Assembly (NCBI RefSeq): GCF_024273195.1
Contig: NZ_JAMZCU010000001.1
Coordinates: 519,652 to 583,651 of the forward strand
DNA from: Devosia ureilytica
GTDB taxonomy: Bacteria; Pseudomonadota; Alphaproteobacteria; Rhizobiales; Devosiaceae
Length of the DNA: 64,000 nt
Reading direction: 5' to 3'
A program made the position numbers and the translations under genes. The notes below the pieces were generated by a model. The model did no database searches and was not told the origin of the DNA. It worked only from the letters and a program-made list of their open reading frames with translations. Position 1 is the stretch's first letter, and each line of letters opens with the position of its first letter. Shown one piece after another: positions 56,265 through 64,000 of the stretch.

Positions 56265-56939
56265 ATGATACCCGTTCCTGCTCGCCCCTACCCGTTCCAA
56301 CTCGATCCGGCGCACACAGCCCTGGTTGTCATCGACATGCAGCGCGACTTCATCGAACGCGGCGGCTTCGGGGATTCGCTGGGCAATGATGTGCAGCGCC
56401 TCAAAGCCATCATTCCCACCACCGCGGCGCTCATTTCACTGTTCCGGGCTCAGGCTTGGCCCATCATCCACACCCGCGAGGCCCACAAGCCCGATCTGTC
56501 CGACTGCCCCCCGGCAAAGCGCAATCGCGGCAAACCGGGCCTGCGCATCGGGGACGCAGGCGCCATGGGCCGTATCCTGATTGCTGGTGAACCCGGTAAC
56601 CAGATTGTTGCCGAACTTTCCCCTCTCGACGGCGAAGTCGTTGTCGACAAGCCCGGAAAGGGGATGTTCTACGCCACCGGCATTCACGAGCGCTTGAAGG
56701 CACTGGGCATTACCCAACTGGTCTTTGCCGGCGTCACCACCGAAGTCTGCGTCCAGACCTCCATGCGCGAGGCCAACGACCGGGGCTATGAGTGCCTGGT
56801 TATCGAGGACGCTACCGAAAGCTATTTCCCGCAGTTCAAGGCTGCGACCATCGAGATGATCGTCGCGCAGGGGGCGATTGTGGGCTGGGCAACGCCATTG
56901 GCAAGCCTCGAGCAGGCCGTCTCGGGTGCCCGCCCGTGA
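56265..56939 (+). CDS. Isochorismatase-family amidohydrolase (cysteine hydrolase)
   Basis: 224 residues with the full catalytic triad: Asp24 (VVIDMQRDF), Lys129 ([10 protein letters not shown]) and Cys162 (TTEVCVQT). The same fold and triad serve biuret hydrolase, triuret hydrolase, ureidoacrylate and N-carbamoyl hydrolases. The next gene encodes an AtzH-like protein, so a ureide-type amide is the likely substrate (inference). The start is ATG 56265; a GTG 12 bp upstream is possible. The C-terminal part of the fused permease gene is a paralogue. Confidence 0.88.
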   Translation: MIPVPARPYPFQLDPAHTALVVIDMQRDFIERGGFGDSLGNDVQRLKAIIPTTAALISLFRAQAWPIIHTREAHKPDLSDCPPAKRNRGKPGLRIGDAGAMGRILIAGEPGNQIVAELSPLDGEVVVDKPGKGMFYATGIHERLKALGITQLVFAGVTTEVCVQTSMREANDRGYECLVIEDATESYFPQFKAATIEMIVAQGAIVGWATPLASLEQAVSGARP

Positions 56940-57316
56940 TGATCTTTAACGACCCACGGACCCTCTCCGAGGTTCAAGCCGCCTTTGACGCCTATGAGGC
57001 GGCCTTGCTGTCCAACGACACAGCGGTCCTCGACGCCTTCTTCCTCCATCGCGCCGATATTGTCCGCTATGGGGTGAGCGAGGTGCAATACGGCATCGAT
57101 GAGCTGCGCGCCTTTCGCACGGCGCAGTCTCCATTTGACCGCCGGTTGGAACGGCTGGTGATCGTTACTTATGGCCCCGATGTTGCGGTGGCCTCCACCA
57201 TGTTCTATCGAAACGACTTTCCCGGGCAGGTCGGTCGCCAGCAACAAACCTGGATTCGCACCGAGGCGGGTTGGAAGATCGGCGCTGCCCATGTCAGCAT
57301 GATGCCGAAAACCTGA
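56939..57316 (+). CDS. AtzH/HpxZ-like protein (DUF3225, NTF2-like fold)
   Basis: 125 residues. The DUF3225 pattern is clear: EVQAAFDAYEAALLSNDTAVLDAFF, YGVSEVQYGIDELRAFR and QQQTWIRTEAGWKIGAAHVS. Relatives are HpxZ of oxalurate catabolism and AtzH, a 1,3-dicarboxyurea decarboxylase in cyanuric acid breakdown that supplies allophanate to AtzF. The ATG shares one base with the upstream stop (TGATG); a GTG one codon earlier is possible. Together with the allophanate hydrolase gene 21 kb away it suggests a split ureide pathway. Confidence 0.85.
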   Translation: MIFNDPRTLSEVQAAFDAYEAALLSNDTAVLDAFFLHRADIVRYGVSEVQYGIDELRAFRTAQSPFDRRLERLVIVTYGPDVAVASTMFYRNDFPGQVGRQQQTWIRTEAGWKIGAAHVSMMPKT

Positions 57317-57334
57317 AGCAGAAAGACCTAGCGA

Positions 57335-57985
57335 TTGCTCCAGCGTCCTCCCCGCACGTCCGCCGAACAGATTCGGCAAGCAATTGCGGCGCGCATTATC
57401 AATGGTGATCTGGCTCCCGGCACTCCTCTCGATGAGCAGGGTCTGGCCACCGAATTTTCCGTGTCACGCACACCCATCCGCGAGGCCCTACGCCTTCTGC
57501 GCTCCAGTGGCCTGGTCGAACAGCGCCCGCATGCCAGCGCCGTGGTCGCCAAGCCTGACGAAGCGACCCTGGCGGGCATGTTCGAGGTCATGGCCTATCT
57601 CGAGGCCCTCTGCGCCGGACTTTCGGCGGTGACCATGAGCGTGGTTGAACGTCAGGCATTGAATACCCATCACTCCGCCATGGCGGCCATGGTTCGGGAC
57701 GGGGACGCAGAAGCCTATGTTGAGGCCAATGAACTCTTCCACTCCATGATCTATCATGGCGCTCACAACGGCTACCTGTTTGAATTGACCAGTGCCACGC
57801 GCCAGCGCCTGCAGCCCTTTCGCCGCGCGCAGTTCGAAACACTGGGGCGTCTCGGACAGTCCCACGAAGAGCATTCCAAGGTTGTTGCAGCCATCCTGTG
57901 TGGCGATCGGTCCGGGGCAGAATTGTCCATGCGATCCCACATTACGACGGTGAAGCATGCATATCGACGGCTTGCAGACGGGTAG
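57335..57985 (+). CDS. GntR-family transcriptional regulator (FCD subfamily)
   Basis: 216 residues. The winged helix (IRQAIAARIINGDLAPGTPLDEQGLATEFSVSRTPIREALRLL) is followed by an all-helical FCD effector domain (ANELFHSMIYHGAHNGYLFEL, with metal-binding His candidates). The start is TTG 18 bp after the AtzH-like gene. As last gene of the cluster it probably senses a pathway intermediate and controls the BMP transporter operon. Confidence 0.9.
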   Translation: MLQRPPRTSAEQIRQAIAARIINGDLAPGTPLDEQGLATEFSVSRTPIREALRLLRSSGLVEQRPHASAVVAKPDEATLAGMFEVMAYLEALCAGLSAVTMSVVERQALNTHHSAMAAMVRDGDAEAYVEANELFHSMIYHGAHNGYLFELTSATRQRLQPFRRAQFETLGRLGQSHEEHSKVVAAILCGDRSGAELSMRSHITTVKHAYRRLADG

Positions 57986-58202
57986 CGAGTCTCCCGCCGT
58001 CAGAGTGAAGTCGCAGGTGGTTTGAAAGCCTCCGCCTGACCACCCCGCCACGCTCAGAGCGCAAACGCCTATTGGACGGCAATCGCTTCCGGAATAGATT
58101 GATTGCGCGGTCGCCATCGTCTGAAATTGGGGGCCGATTGGTCGCGCCCGGTCTTCTGGCCGTGCGATAGTAGGAGAATTGCGCAGGGAGCGCTTAGCCT
58201 GA

Positions 58203-58415
58203 ATGCAGTTCAAGGTGACCTCGGCCTACTATGACGAGGAGAGCAAATATCTGCTCTACACCGCCACGGGGGAACGGGACGGCGCCCGATATACCGTTTC
58301 GTCCCGGGTCAAATGCCTCAAGCCGCCGAACACACCCGAACGCCTGCACATGGTGGTATTGCTGGCGCTGACCGACCAGTTCAAACGGCCAAGCCCTTCG
58401 GGAAGACGGGGGTAA
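58203..58415 (+). CDS. Hypothetical small protein
   Basis: 70 residues, MQFKVTSAYYDEESKYLLYT... ending in PSGRRG. It is rich in beta-prone and charged residues, without membrane segment or cysteine cluster (one Cys). Coding character (GC-rich third positions) and the ATG are reasonable, with AGGGAG 13 bp upstream. No family is recognised. It is a single gene between the GntR and BenE-like genes. Confidence 0.55.
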   Translation: MQFKVTSAYYDEESKYLLYTATGERDGARYTVSSRVKCLKPPNTPERLHMVVLLALTDQFKRPSPSGRRG

Positions 58416-58498
58416 GCCCCGCATCTCATTCCGCCCAGCCGGTAGCGTCGGGCGTTGCCAGGATATAGCGTCCCGAAACTTGGTTTTCGGGAATCAGC

Positions 58499-59686
58499 AT
58501 GTCCGCAGACGTCACCACACTTGCCAGCCGGGACTATGCCCAGCCGATCTTTGCCGGGATGCTGGCTGCAGTGGTCGGTTCGGCAAGTACATTCACATTG
58601 GTCCTTGCGGCCCTGGCCGCCGGGGGAGCTTCGCCGCAGCAGGCTGGATCGGGCCTGCTTTCGGTTTGCGTCGCCATGGGGCTGCTCAATGTGGTGGTCG
58701 CCTGGAGGATCAGAACTCCGGTGAGTTTTGCTTGGACCACGCCCGGCATGGCCTTTCTATTGACCGTGGGCGAGCCGGTGGGCGGGTTTCCGGCCGCGGC
58801 CGGTGCTTTTCTCGTCTGTGCCGCGATGATTGTCCTGACTGGCATGGTTGGCCCGTTGGGGCGCGCCATTGCGGCAATACCAGCGGTCATCGCCAATGCC
58901 ATGCTGGCCGGCATGCTGTTGACGCTTTGTCTCGCCCCCATCAACGCCGTCGCCGAAATGCCTTGGCACACGTTGCCAATTTTGTGTGTCTGGGCGCTGG
59001 CCCTGCGCTTCGCGCGTCGCTATGCAGTGCCGCTTGCCGTCTGCACGACCGCAATTATCCTGGCGACCACCACACAACTGCCGCAAGGCACCTTCGATGG
59101 CGCGTGGCCCATGCTCGTCCCGGTAATGCCCGAGTTCTCGCTCGACGCGATTGTTCGCATTGCTCTGCCGCTCTACATCGTCACCATGGCCTCGCAAAAT
59201 CTGCCCGGCATCGCCGTGATGAAGAGTAACGGGTTCACTCTGCAGCCATCGCCGCTGTTTGTCGCGACCGGCGTCGCCAGCGCGGCAACGGCGTTCTTTG
59301 GCGGGCCGACCAGCAATCTTGCAGCCATCACCGCCGCCATCTGTGCCGGGCCGGAGGCACATCCAGATGCGGATAAGCGTTGGCCAGCGCCGATTGCAGC
59401 TGGGGTCACCTATATTCTGTTTGGACTGACCGCGAGCCTCGCCGCGGCCTTTATCGCGGCTTCTCCGCCCTTGCTGATCCAGGCAGTCGCTGGCCTTGCG
59501 CTGTTTTCAAGCCTGGCCGCGGCGCTTGCGGCGGCACTGGCCGACGAAGAAACGCGACTACCGGCTATCCTGACGTTTGTGGCGACGGCTTCGGGCATCA
59601 CCATCGTGGGCGTCGGCGCGCCCTTTTGGGGCATGGTGGGCGGTATTGTCTTGTTGCTTCTGCTCAAAAGGAACCGCCAGACGTGA
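58499..59686 (+). CDS. benE: BenE-family permease (benzoate/H+ symporter-like)
   Basis: 395 residues with about 11-12 membrane segments and BenE signatures: SFAWTTPGMAFLLTVGEPVGGFPAA, IALPLYIVTMASQNLPGIAVM and the C-terminal FGGPTSNLAAITAAICAG. Known members import benzoate; no benzoate catabolic genes are nearby, so another aromatic or heterocyclic acid is possible. The stop overlaps the mobA start (GTGA). Confidence 0.87.
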   Translation: MSADVTTLASRDYAQPIFAGMLAAVVGSASTFTLVLAALAAGGASPQQAGSGLLSVCVAMGLLNVVVAWRIRTPVSFAWTTPGMAFLLTVGEPVGGFPAAAGAFLVCAAMIVLTGMVGPLGRAIAAIPAVIANAMLAGMLLTLCLAPINAVAEMPWHTLPILCVWALALRFARRYAVPLAVCTTAIILATTTQLPQGTFDGAWPMLVPVMPEFSLDAIVRIALPLYIVTMASQNLPGIAVMKSNGFTLQPSPLFVATGVASAATAFFGGPTSNLAAITAAICAGPEAHPDADKRWPAPIAAGVTYILFGLTASLAAAFIAASPPLLIQAVAGLALFSSLAAALAAALADEETRLPAILTFVATASGITIVGVGAPFWGMVGGIVLLLLLKRNRQT

Positions 59687-60279
59687 GCGCGGTTGGCGTG
59701 ATCCTGGCCGGCGGGTCGGGCAGTCGGCTCGGGCTAGTTCGCAAAGCGACCCTGCGCATCGGCGGACAATCGCTGATTGAACGGGTTGTTGCCCGACTTG
59801 AGGACCTTGAGCCGCCTATACTGATCTCAACAGGGCGCGACACCCACAGCTTCGGCGAATTCGGCACCAGCGTGCCTGATCTTGACCTGCCATTGGCAGG
59901 ACCATTGGCCGGGCTCATGGCGGCCGCGCACCACCTTGCCGGGCAGGTCGACCCGGCAACGATCGTGATCTCCGTGGCCGTGGACACGCCATTTCTTCCT
60001 GTTGATTACGCGCCGCGACTGCTCGCCGCACTGAACAGCGGTGCGGCCGCGGCTCATGCCGGATGGAAGGACAATTTTTATCCCACCAATGCCGCCTGGC
60101 GCTTGTCGGATCTGGCGAACCTTGAAGTAGGCGAACACAATAGTCCCCGAAGCTTGCTGCGGGCGCTGGGCGCAATCCATGTCGACTGGTCCGACACCCA
60201 TGAGCTCGATCCCTTTGCCAATCTCAACGGCCTTGATGACCTGATCGGGCTGACGAAACGGGCCGACGCGCACGAGTAA
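59683..60279 (+). CDS. mobA: Molybdenum cofactor guanylyltransferase MobA-like
   Basis: 198 residues. The nucleotidyltransferase motif is LAGGSGSRLG followed by the RKATLRIGGQSLIER region, and an acidic metal-binding motif occurs at SVAVDTPFLP (VDTP instead of the usual SCDTP). MobA joins GMP to molybdopterin for DMSO-reductase-type enzymes. The usual SCDxP motif is altered, so a related nucleotide transfer is possible. The start is GTG behind AAAAGGA, overlapping the BenE stop. Confidence 0.78.
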   Translation: MSAVGVILAGGSGSRLGLVRKATLRIGGQSLIERVVARLEDLEPPILISTGRDTHSFGEFGTSVPDLDLPLAGPLAGLMAAAHHLAGQVDPATIVISVAVDTPFLPVDYAPRLLAALNSGAAAAHAGWKDNFYPTNAAWRLSDLANLEVGEHNSPRSLLRALGAIHVDWSDTHELDPFANLNGLDDLIGLTKRADAHE

Positions 60280-60376
60280 TGACAACTTATTCACAAGACC
60301 TGTCATTCGGGGCTTGGCAAAGCGGATCAGTTTGGTTACACGGACCTCGCCTTCGCAAGAGGGCGCACGAAAGTGT

Positions 60377-60452
60377 TCCGCGATAGCTCAGTTGGTAGAG
60401 CGTTCGACTGTTAATCGAATGGTCGCTGGTTCGAGTCCAGCTCGCGGAGCCA
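60377..60452 (+). tRNA. tRNA-Asn (anticodon GUU)
   Basis: 76-nt cloverleaf. The acceptor TCCGCGA pairs with TCGCGGA, the D arm is GCTC/GAGC and the anticodon stem-loop has GTT in ACTGTTAAT. The T arm is CTGG-TTCGAGT-CCAG, and CCA is encoded at the 3' end. Confidence 0.97.
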
Positions 60453-60547
60453 TTTCCCCTCAAATGCCTGAATATTGAGCACGAGCGATTGCTCTTGCCG
60501 ATATCGTGGCGTAGGACGGCTGCAATCCGTTCCTGAAGCGATTTTTC

Positions 60548-61768
60548 ATGACCACCATTGCCGCCGCCCCTGCGCCGGATGCGCAGCGCACCGCTTTGAC
60601 CATCATTCTGGCCGTCAGCGGCGCGCATTTCCTCAATGATCTGCTGCAGTTCCTGCTGCCGGCGCTTTATCCGCTGCTCAAACAAACCTATGGCCTGAGC
60701 TATCTGCAAATCGGCCTGCTGACTTTAGGGCAGCAAATCACGGCGTGTCTGTTGCAGCCGATTTTCGGGCTATCGGGCGACCGCAAGCCAAAGCCCTATT
60801 GGCTGGCCCTGTCGATGACCATAGTGGCGGCCGGCGTTGCGCTGCTCGCAGCGGCCAACAGCTTCTGGCTGCTCTTTATGGCGGCCGTCGTTGTGGGCAC
60901 AGGGTCGGCCCTGTTCCATCCCGAAGCGTCGCGCGTGGCGCGTATGGCCTCGGGCGGCCGCTTTGGCTTGGCGCAGTCGCTATTTCAGGTCGGCGGCAAT
61001 GCCGGCACCGCGCTGGGTCCGCTGGCCGCAGCGCTGATTCTGCTGCCACTGGGGCAAACCAGCGTTTTCTGGTTTCTCATCGTTGCTGCATTGGGCCTCG
61101 TGCTGATGACCCATGTCGGGCGCTGGTTCGTGGATCACCAGCGCATGTCGGCAAGCAGGCCCGCTGTGCAGCTCAATAAGCCTGCCCTGTCGCGGCAGCG
61201 CCTGATCATTGCCTTTGCGGTGCTCGGCGCCCTGCTCTTGAGCAAATTTATCTATATCGAGGGACTCAAGAGCTATTACGCATTCTTTCTGATTGAGAAG
61301 TTCGCGCTCTCGGCCCAGGAAGCACAGTACTACCTATTCGCCTTCCTCGGTGCGGTCGCGGCCGGAACATTCATTGGCGGCCCCGTCGGGGATCGCTATG
61401 GCCGTCTTGCGGTCATTTGGGTGTCCATTCTCGGCGCCCTGCCCTTTACCCTGGCCCTGCCCTATCTCGACCTGTTCTGGACCTGCGTGATGAGCATCAT
61501 GGTCGGTCTGATACTGTCATCAGCCTTCTCGGCCATGGTGGTCTACGCGCAGGAACTGGTGCCGGGCAAAGTCGGCATGGTTGCCGGTTTCGTGTTTGGT
61601 TTCGCTTTTGGCATCGGCGCGCTTGGTGCCGCCGCAATGGGTGCGCTGGCCGACTGGATTGGCATGATTGCCGTGTTCCAAATTTGCGCCTTCCTGCCCA
61701 TTTTGGGTATTCTCACCATCTTTCTGCCCAAGACGGCCGAACTTCACCCTGAAAGGACGCCGGCATGA
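60548..61768 (+). CDS. fsr: MFS transporter, fosmidomycin-resistance (Fsr) type
   Basis: 406 residues with 12 membrane segments and the family's N-terminal signature AHFLNDLLQFLLPALYPLLK, followed by YLQIGLLTLGQQITACLLQPIFG and GTGSALFHPEASRVARM. Fsr exports fosmidomycin in Escherichia coli; physiological substrates are uncertain. Its stop overlaps the next start by 4 bp (ATGA). Confidence 0.9.
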   Translation: MTTIAAAPAPDAQRTALTIILAVSGAHFLNDLLQFLLPALYPLLKQTYGLSYLQIGLLTLGQQITACLLQPIFGLSGDRKPKPYWLALSMTIVAAGVALLAAANSFWLLFMAAVVVGTGSALFHPEASRVARMASGGRFGLAQSLFQVGGNAGTALGPLAAALILLPLGQTSVFWFLIVAALGLVLMTHVGRWFVDHQRMSASRPAVQLNKPALSRQRLIIAFAVLGALLLSKFIYIEGLKSYYAFFLIEKFALSAQEAQYYLFAFLGAVAAGTFIGGPVGDRYGRLAVIWVSILGALPFTLALPYLDLFWTCVMSIMVGLILSSAFSAMVVYAQELVPGKVGMVAGFVFGFAFGIGALGAAAMGALADWIGMIAVFQICAFLPILGILTIFLPKTAELHPERTPA

Positions 61769-62217
61769 GCAACGGCATGGACGCTGACAACGAAAGCCAG
61801 ATCACGCTGACGCGGACCATTGCTGCGCATGTGTCGGACGTGTTCAAAGCCTGGACCGACCCGGCGCTCATCGAACAGTGGGAAGCTGACGAGGCAGACT
61901 TTGATGCCTATGAGGGCGGACAATATCGCTTCGTCACCTTTGCCGAAGACGAAGACGAGACCGACCATGAGGTCAGTGGCGAGGTGCTGAACTTCGTGGA
62001 GGACGAACGGCTGGTGCTCTCCTGGGTTCACAAGGATGAAGATGACGACAGCGAGTTGATCTTCGTGCTCGATATCGTCTTCAAGGCTATCGGGGATGAC
62101 AGCACCAGCATTACGCTGACCGAGCGGGGCCTTGCCCACGCCGACCCGCAGACCCGCATCTTTTCGATGGAGGCCTGGAGCGCCGCGCTCGAAGAACTGG
62201 CAGAATTGATGGAATAG
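61765..62217 (+). CDS. SRPBCC (AHSA1/START-like) domain protein
   Basis: 150 residues matching the activator-of-Hsp90-ATPase-like fold: ITLTRTIAAHVSDVFKAWTDPALIEQWEADEADFD, LSWVHKDEDDDSELIFVLDIVF and a C-terminal helix FSMEAWSAALEELAELM. These proteins bind hydrophobic ligands; the role is unknown. It is coupled to the Fsr gene. It is unusually acidic (many Glu and Asp). Confidence 0.82.
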   Translation: MSNGMDADNESQITLTRTIAAHVSDVFKAWTDPALIEQWEADEADFDAYEGGQYRFVTFAEDEDETDHEVSGEVLNFVEDERLVLSWVHKDEDDDSELIFVLDIVFKAIGDDSTSITLTERGLAHADPQTRIFSMEAWSAALEELAELME

Positions 62218-62272
62218 ACCTGAACCTCTTGCGCCACGCCGCCGTAGTGCTGCCAATGCAAGGAGGTTCATT

Positions 62273-63691
62273 TTGTCCACTGCCCTGGTCTGGCTGCGAA
62301 ATGACCTGCGCCTTCAAGATAATCCCGCCCTTGCCGCCGCGTGCGGGCAAGCCGAGCACGTCGTCGCACTCTATATTCACGAAACCGATGAGAGCCTGCG
62401 CCCCATTGGTGCTGCAGGGCGATGGTGGCTGGACCGAAGCCTCGAAGATATGGGCGCGGCCCTGGCAGGGATTGGAATCGCGCTGCGCGTGGAGACCGGC
62501 TCCGCCGAGGCGGTCTTGGCGAAGGCCATCGAGGCGACTGGCGCGAGCGCCCTGCATTGGAACCGCCGCTATGGACCGGCGGAGCGCAGCGTCGACGCCG
62601 GCATTAAGACGCGCTTCAGCGCCGCCGGTATCGCGACGCAATCCCATCCCGGCAACGTGCTTGTCGAGCCGTGGCTGATCCAGACCGGGCAGAATAGGCC
62701 CTATTCGGTATTTACGCCGTTCTGGAAAACCCTGAAGGGCACGGAGATACCCCGCCCTGTCGGCAAGCCCGAGGGGCCATCTATCGCTCAGCCCAAAGGG
62801 CACAACCACACGCCACCCAGTTGGGCCCTCAAAATTGCCCACTATTGGGAAGTCGGGGAACAGGCCGCTCAGGCGCGCCTGACCGACTTTCTTGCGGAGG
62901 TGGTTCGAGATTATCCCGAAGGCCGCGATTTCCCAGCCAAGACGCTGACCTCAAAACTCTCCCCGCATCTGCGGTTTGGAGAAATCAGCGCGCGGCAAAT
63001 CTGGCACGCAGCGCAGGCGTTCGCCCACGTCCATCCTGAGCAGGCTGGCGCCGTCGACAAATTCCTCTCGGAACTGGCCTGGCGAGACTTCAGCTATCAT
63101 CAGCTCTACCATCGCGATGACATTGCCAATGTACCGATGCACGACAAGTTCGCCGAACTCGGGTGGCGACACGCGCCGAAGCACCTCCAGGCGTGGCAGC
63201 GTGGGCAGACCGGGTTCCCGATCATCGACGCGGGGATGCGCGAACTTTGGGAGACTGGCTATATGCACAACAGGGTGCGCATGCTGGTCGCCTCGTTTCT
63301 TTCCAAGAACTTGCTGATCGACTGGCGGCAAGGCGAACGCTGGTTTTGGGATTGTTTGGTTGACGCCGACGCAGCAAACAATCCGGCCAGCTGGCAGTGG
63401 GTGGCGGGCTGTGGGCTCGACGCGGCGCCGTACTTCCGCATTTTCAATCCGGTAACGCAAGGCGAACGCTTTGATGCTCGTGGCGACTATGTTCGCGCAT
63501 GGGTGCCTGAACTATCGGGCCTGCCGGACAAGTTCATCCATCAGCCCTTTGCGGCTCCATCGAGCGTATTGGCAAACGCCGGGGTCACGCTTGGCACCAC
63601 ATATCCCAAGCCTATGGTCGATCTGAAAACAACCCGGCAGCAAGCCCTCGACGCCTATTCGGCGCTCGGCACCGCTTCATCCACGGACTGA
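62273..63691 (+). CDS. phrB: Deoxyribodipyrimidine photo-lyase (cryptochrome/photolyase family)
   Basis: 472 residues. The N-terminal photolyase domain (ALVWLRNDLRLQDNPALAAA) is followed by the FAD-binding domain with ARQIW, ELAWRDFSYHQLYH, PIIDAGMRELWETGYMHNRVRM and WASWQ-type NPASWQWVAGCG. It repairs cyclobutane pyrimidine dimers using blue light. The start is TTG 62273, 6 bp after AAGGAGG; no ATG fits. Confidence 0.95.
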   Translation: MSTALVWLRNDLRLQDNPALAAACGQAEHVVALYIHETDESLRPIGAAGRWWLDRSLEDMGAALAGIGIALRVETGSAEAVLAKAIEATGASALHWNRRYGPAERSVDAGIKTRFSAAGIATQSHPGNVLVEPWLIQTGQNRPYSVFTPFWKTLKGTEIPRPVGKPEGPSIAQPKGHNHTPPSWALKIAHYWEVGEQAAQARLTDFLAEVVRDYPEGRDFPAKTLTSKLSPHLRFGEISARQIWHAAQAFAHVHPEQAGAVDKFLSELAWRDFSYHQLYHRDDIANVPMHDKFAELGWRHAPKHLQAWQRGQTGFPIIDAGMRELWETGYMHNRVRMLVASFLSKNLLIDWRQGERWFWDCLVDADAANNPASWQWVAGCGLDAAPYFRIFNPVTQGERFDARGDYVRAWVPELSGLPDKFIHQPFAAPSSVLANAGVTLGTTYPKPMVDLKTTRQQALDAYSALGTASSTD

Positions 63692-63902
63692 CCGCGCAAA
63701 ACTATTCTCCTGATGCCGGGCGCCGCGACCACCCCTTGCGCCGGTATCGACCAGAGGGAAAAGCGCTGCCGCTCGGCATGCTTATCGCTTGCAGCGCCAT
63801 TATCGCCACCCTACGATAAGTGTCTGATCTGTCTGGTTTTGCCCGACCGCCTTTGGCGAAACCGCAGCGCCCGTCCCGCGCGACAACAACAGAAATTGAG
63901 CA

Positions 63903-64000
63903 TGGCCAAGCACGAAGACCTCATCTCCGCCATCGGCAACACGCCGCTAATTCGCCTCAACCGCGTGTCGACGCTGACCGGGTGCGATATCTGGGGCAAG
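63903..64000 (+). CDS. cysK: Cysteine synthase A, 5' end (cut by window edge)
   Basis: The first 32 codons are present (MAKHEDLISAIGNTPLIRLN ... CDIWGK). IGNTPLIRLN is the conserved N-terminal signature of O-acetylserine sulfhydrylase. The gene continues beyond the right edge. It is the probable housekeeping cysteine synthase, distinct from the enzyme at 39092. The 210 bp before it show no other gene. Confidence 0.88.

Overview
The window is 64 kb of GC-rich chromosomal DNA from an alphaproteobacterium of the order Hyphomicrobiales, most likely a Devosiaceae-type organism (Devosia or Pelagibacterium relatives). This rests on gene content: a suf operon with an Irr-type iron box, MipZ in place of MinCDE, TrmFO, DUF1127 proteins, a HisKA_2/HWE-type kinase, tripartite tricarboxylate transport and Tat-exported ABC binding proteins. 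The genus is inference. I see no insertion sequence, integrase, prophage or CRISPR array. Two tRNA genes are present (Arg-CCU, Asn-GUU).

The left third (1-28 kb) is mostly housekeeping. It holds an Fe-S assembly operon (group I cysteine desulfurase, sufB, sufC, sufD) with an ICE/Irr-like box upstream, tyrS, a 1165-residue AsmA/DUF3971 envelope protein, a peroxiredoxin, an M23 peptidase, prfB with its programmed +1 frameshift, and a peptide-deformylase-like gene that has lost metal ligands. Further on come tRNA-Arg, a PfkB kinase, a siderophore-interacting reductase with a possible tiny membrane protein translationally coupled to it, a Cache-containing histidine kinase, a CAP lipoprotein, TusA, a DD-carboxypeptidase, a DJ-1 protein, a GH3 glucosidase, divergent DoxX/HxlR, mipZ, two small DUF1127-type proteins, trmFO and a hotdog thioesterase.

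The middle (28-50 kb) is accessory metabolism in regulator-headed modules. (a) A tightly overlapping seven-gene operon runs from allophanate hydrolase through a NitT/TauT-type ABC importer to an alpha/beta hydrolase, an asparaginase and a PuuE-like deacetylase, divergent from a LysR regulator. (b) A SARP/BTAD-TPR regulator lies divergent from a cysteine-synthase-like gene overlapping a group II PLP decarboxylase. (c) A persulfide-dioxygenase-like MBL hydrolase and an MFS carrier sit behind a 24-bp palindrome. (d) A TctCBA transporter, an RraA-type aldolase, a hydroxyacid dehydrogenase and a divergent LysR regulator follow. An imelysin-like gene remnant ends this part.

The right third (50-64 kb) holds a BMP-type ABC importer operon. 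Its second permease is fused in frame to the C-terminal two thirds of an isochorismatase-type hydrolase whose catalytic Asp has been lost. Downstream are an intact paralogue, an AtzH/HpxZ-like protein and a GntR regulator. Together with the allophanate hydrolase of module (a), this points to ureide, biuret or triuret-like nitrogen scavenging split over two loci (inference). A BenE-type permease, MobA, tRNA-Asn, a fosmidomycin-resistance-type exporter, an SRPBCC protein, a photolyase and the start of a second cysteine synthase complete the window. Short intergenic hairpins of the type cctctccc/gggagagg recur at least five times.
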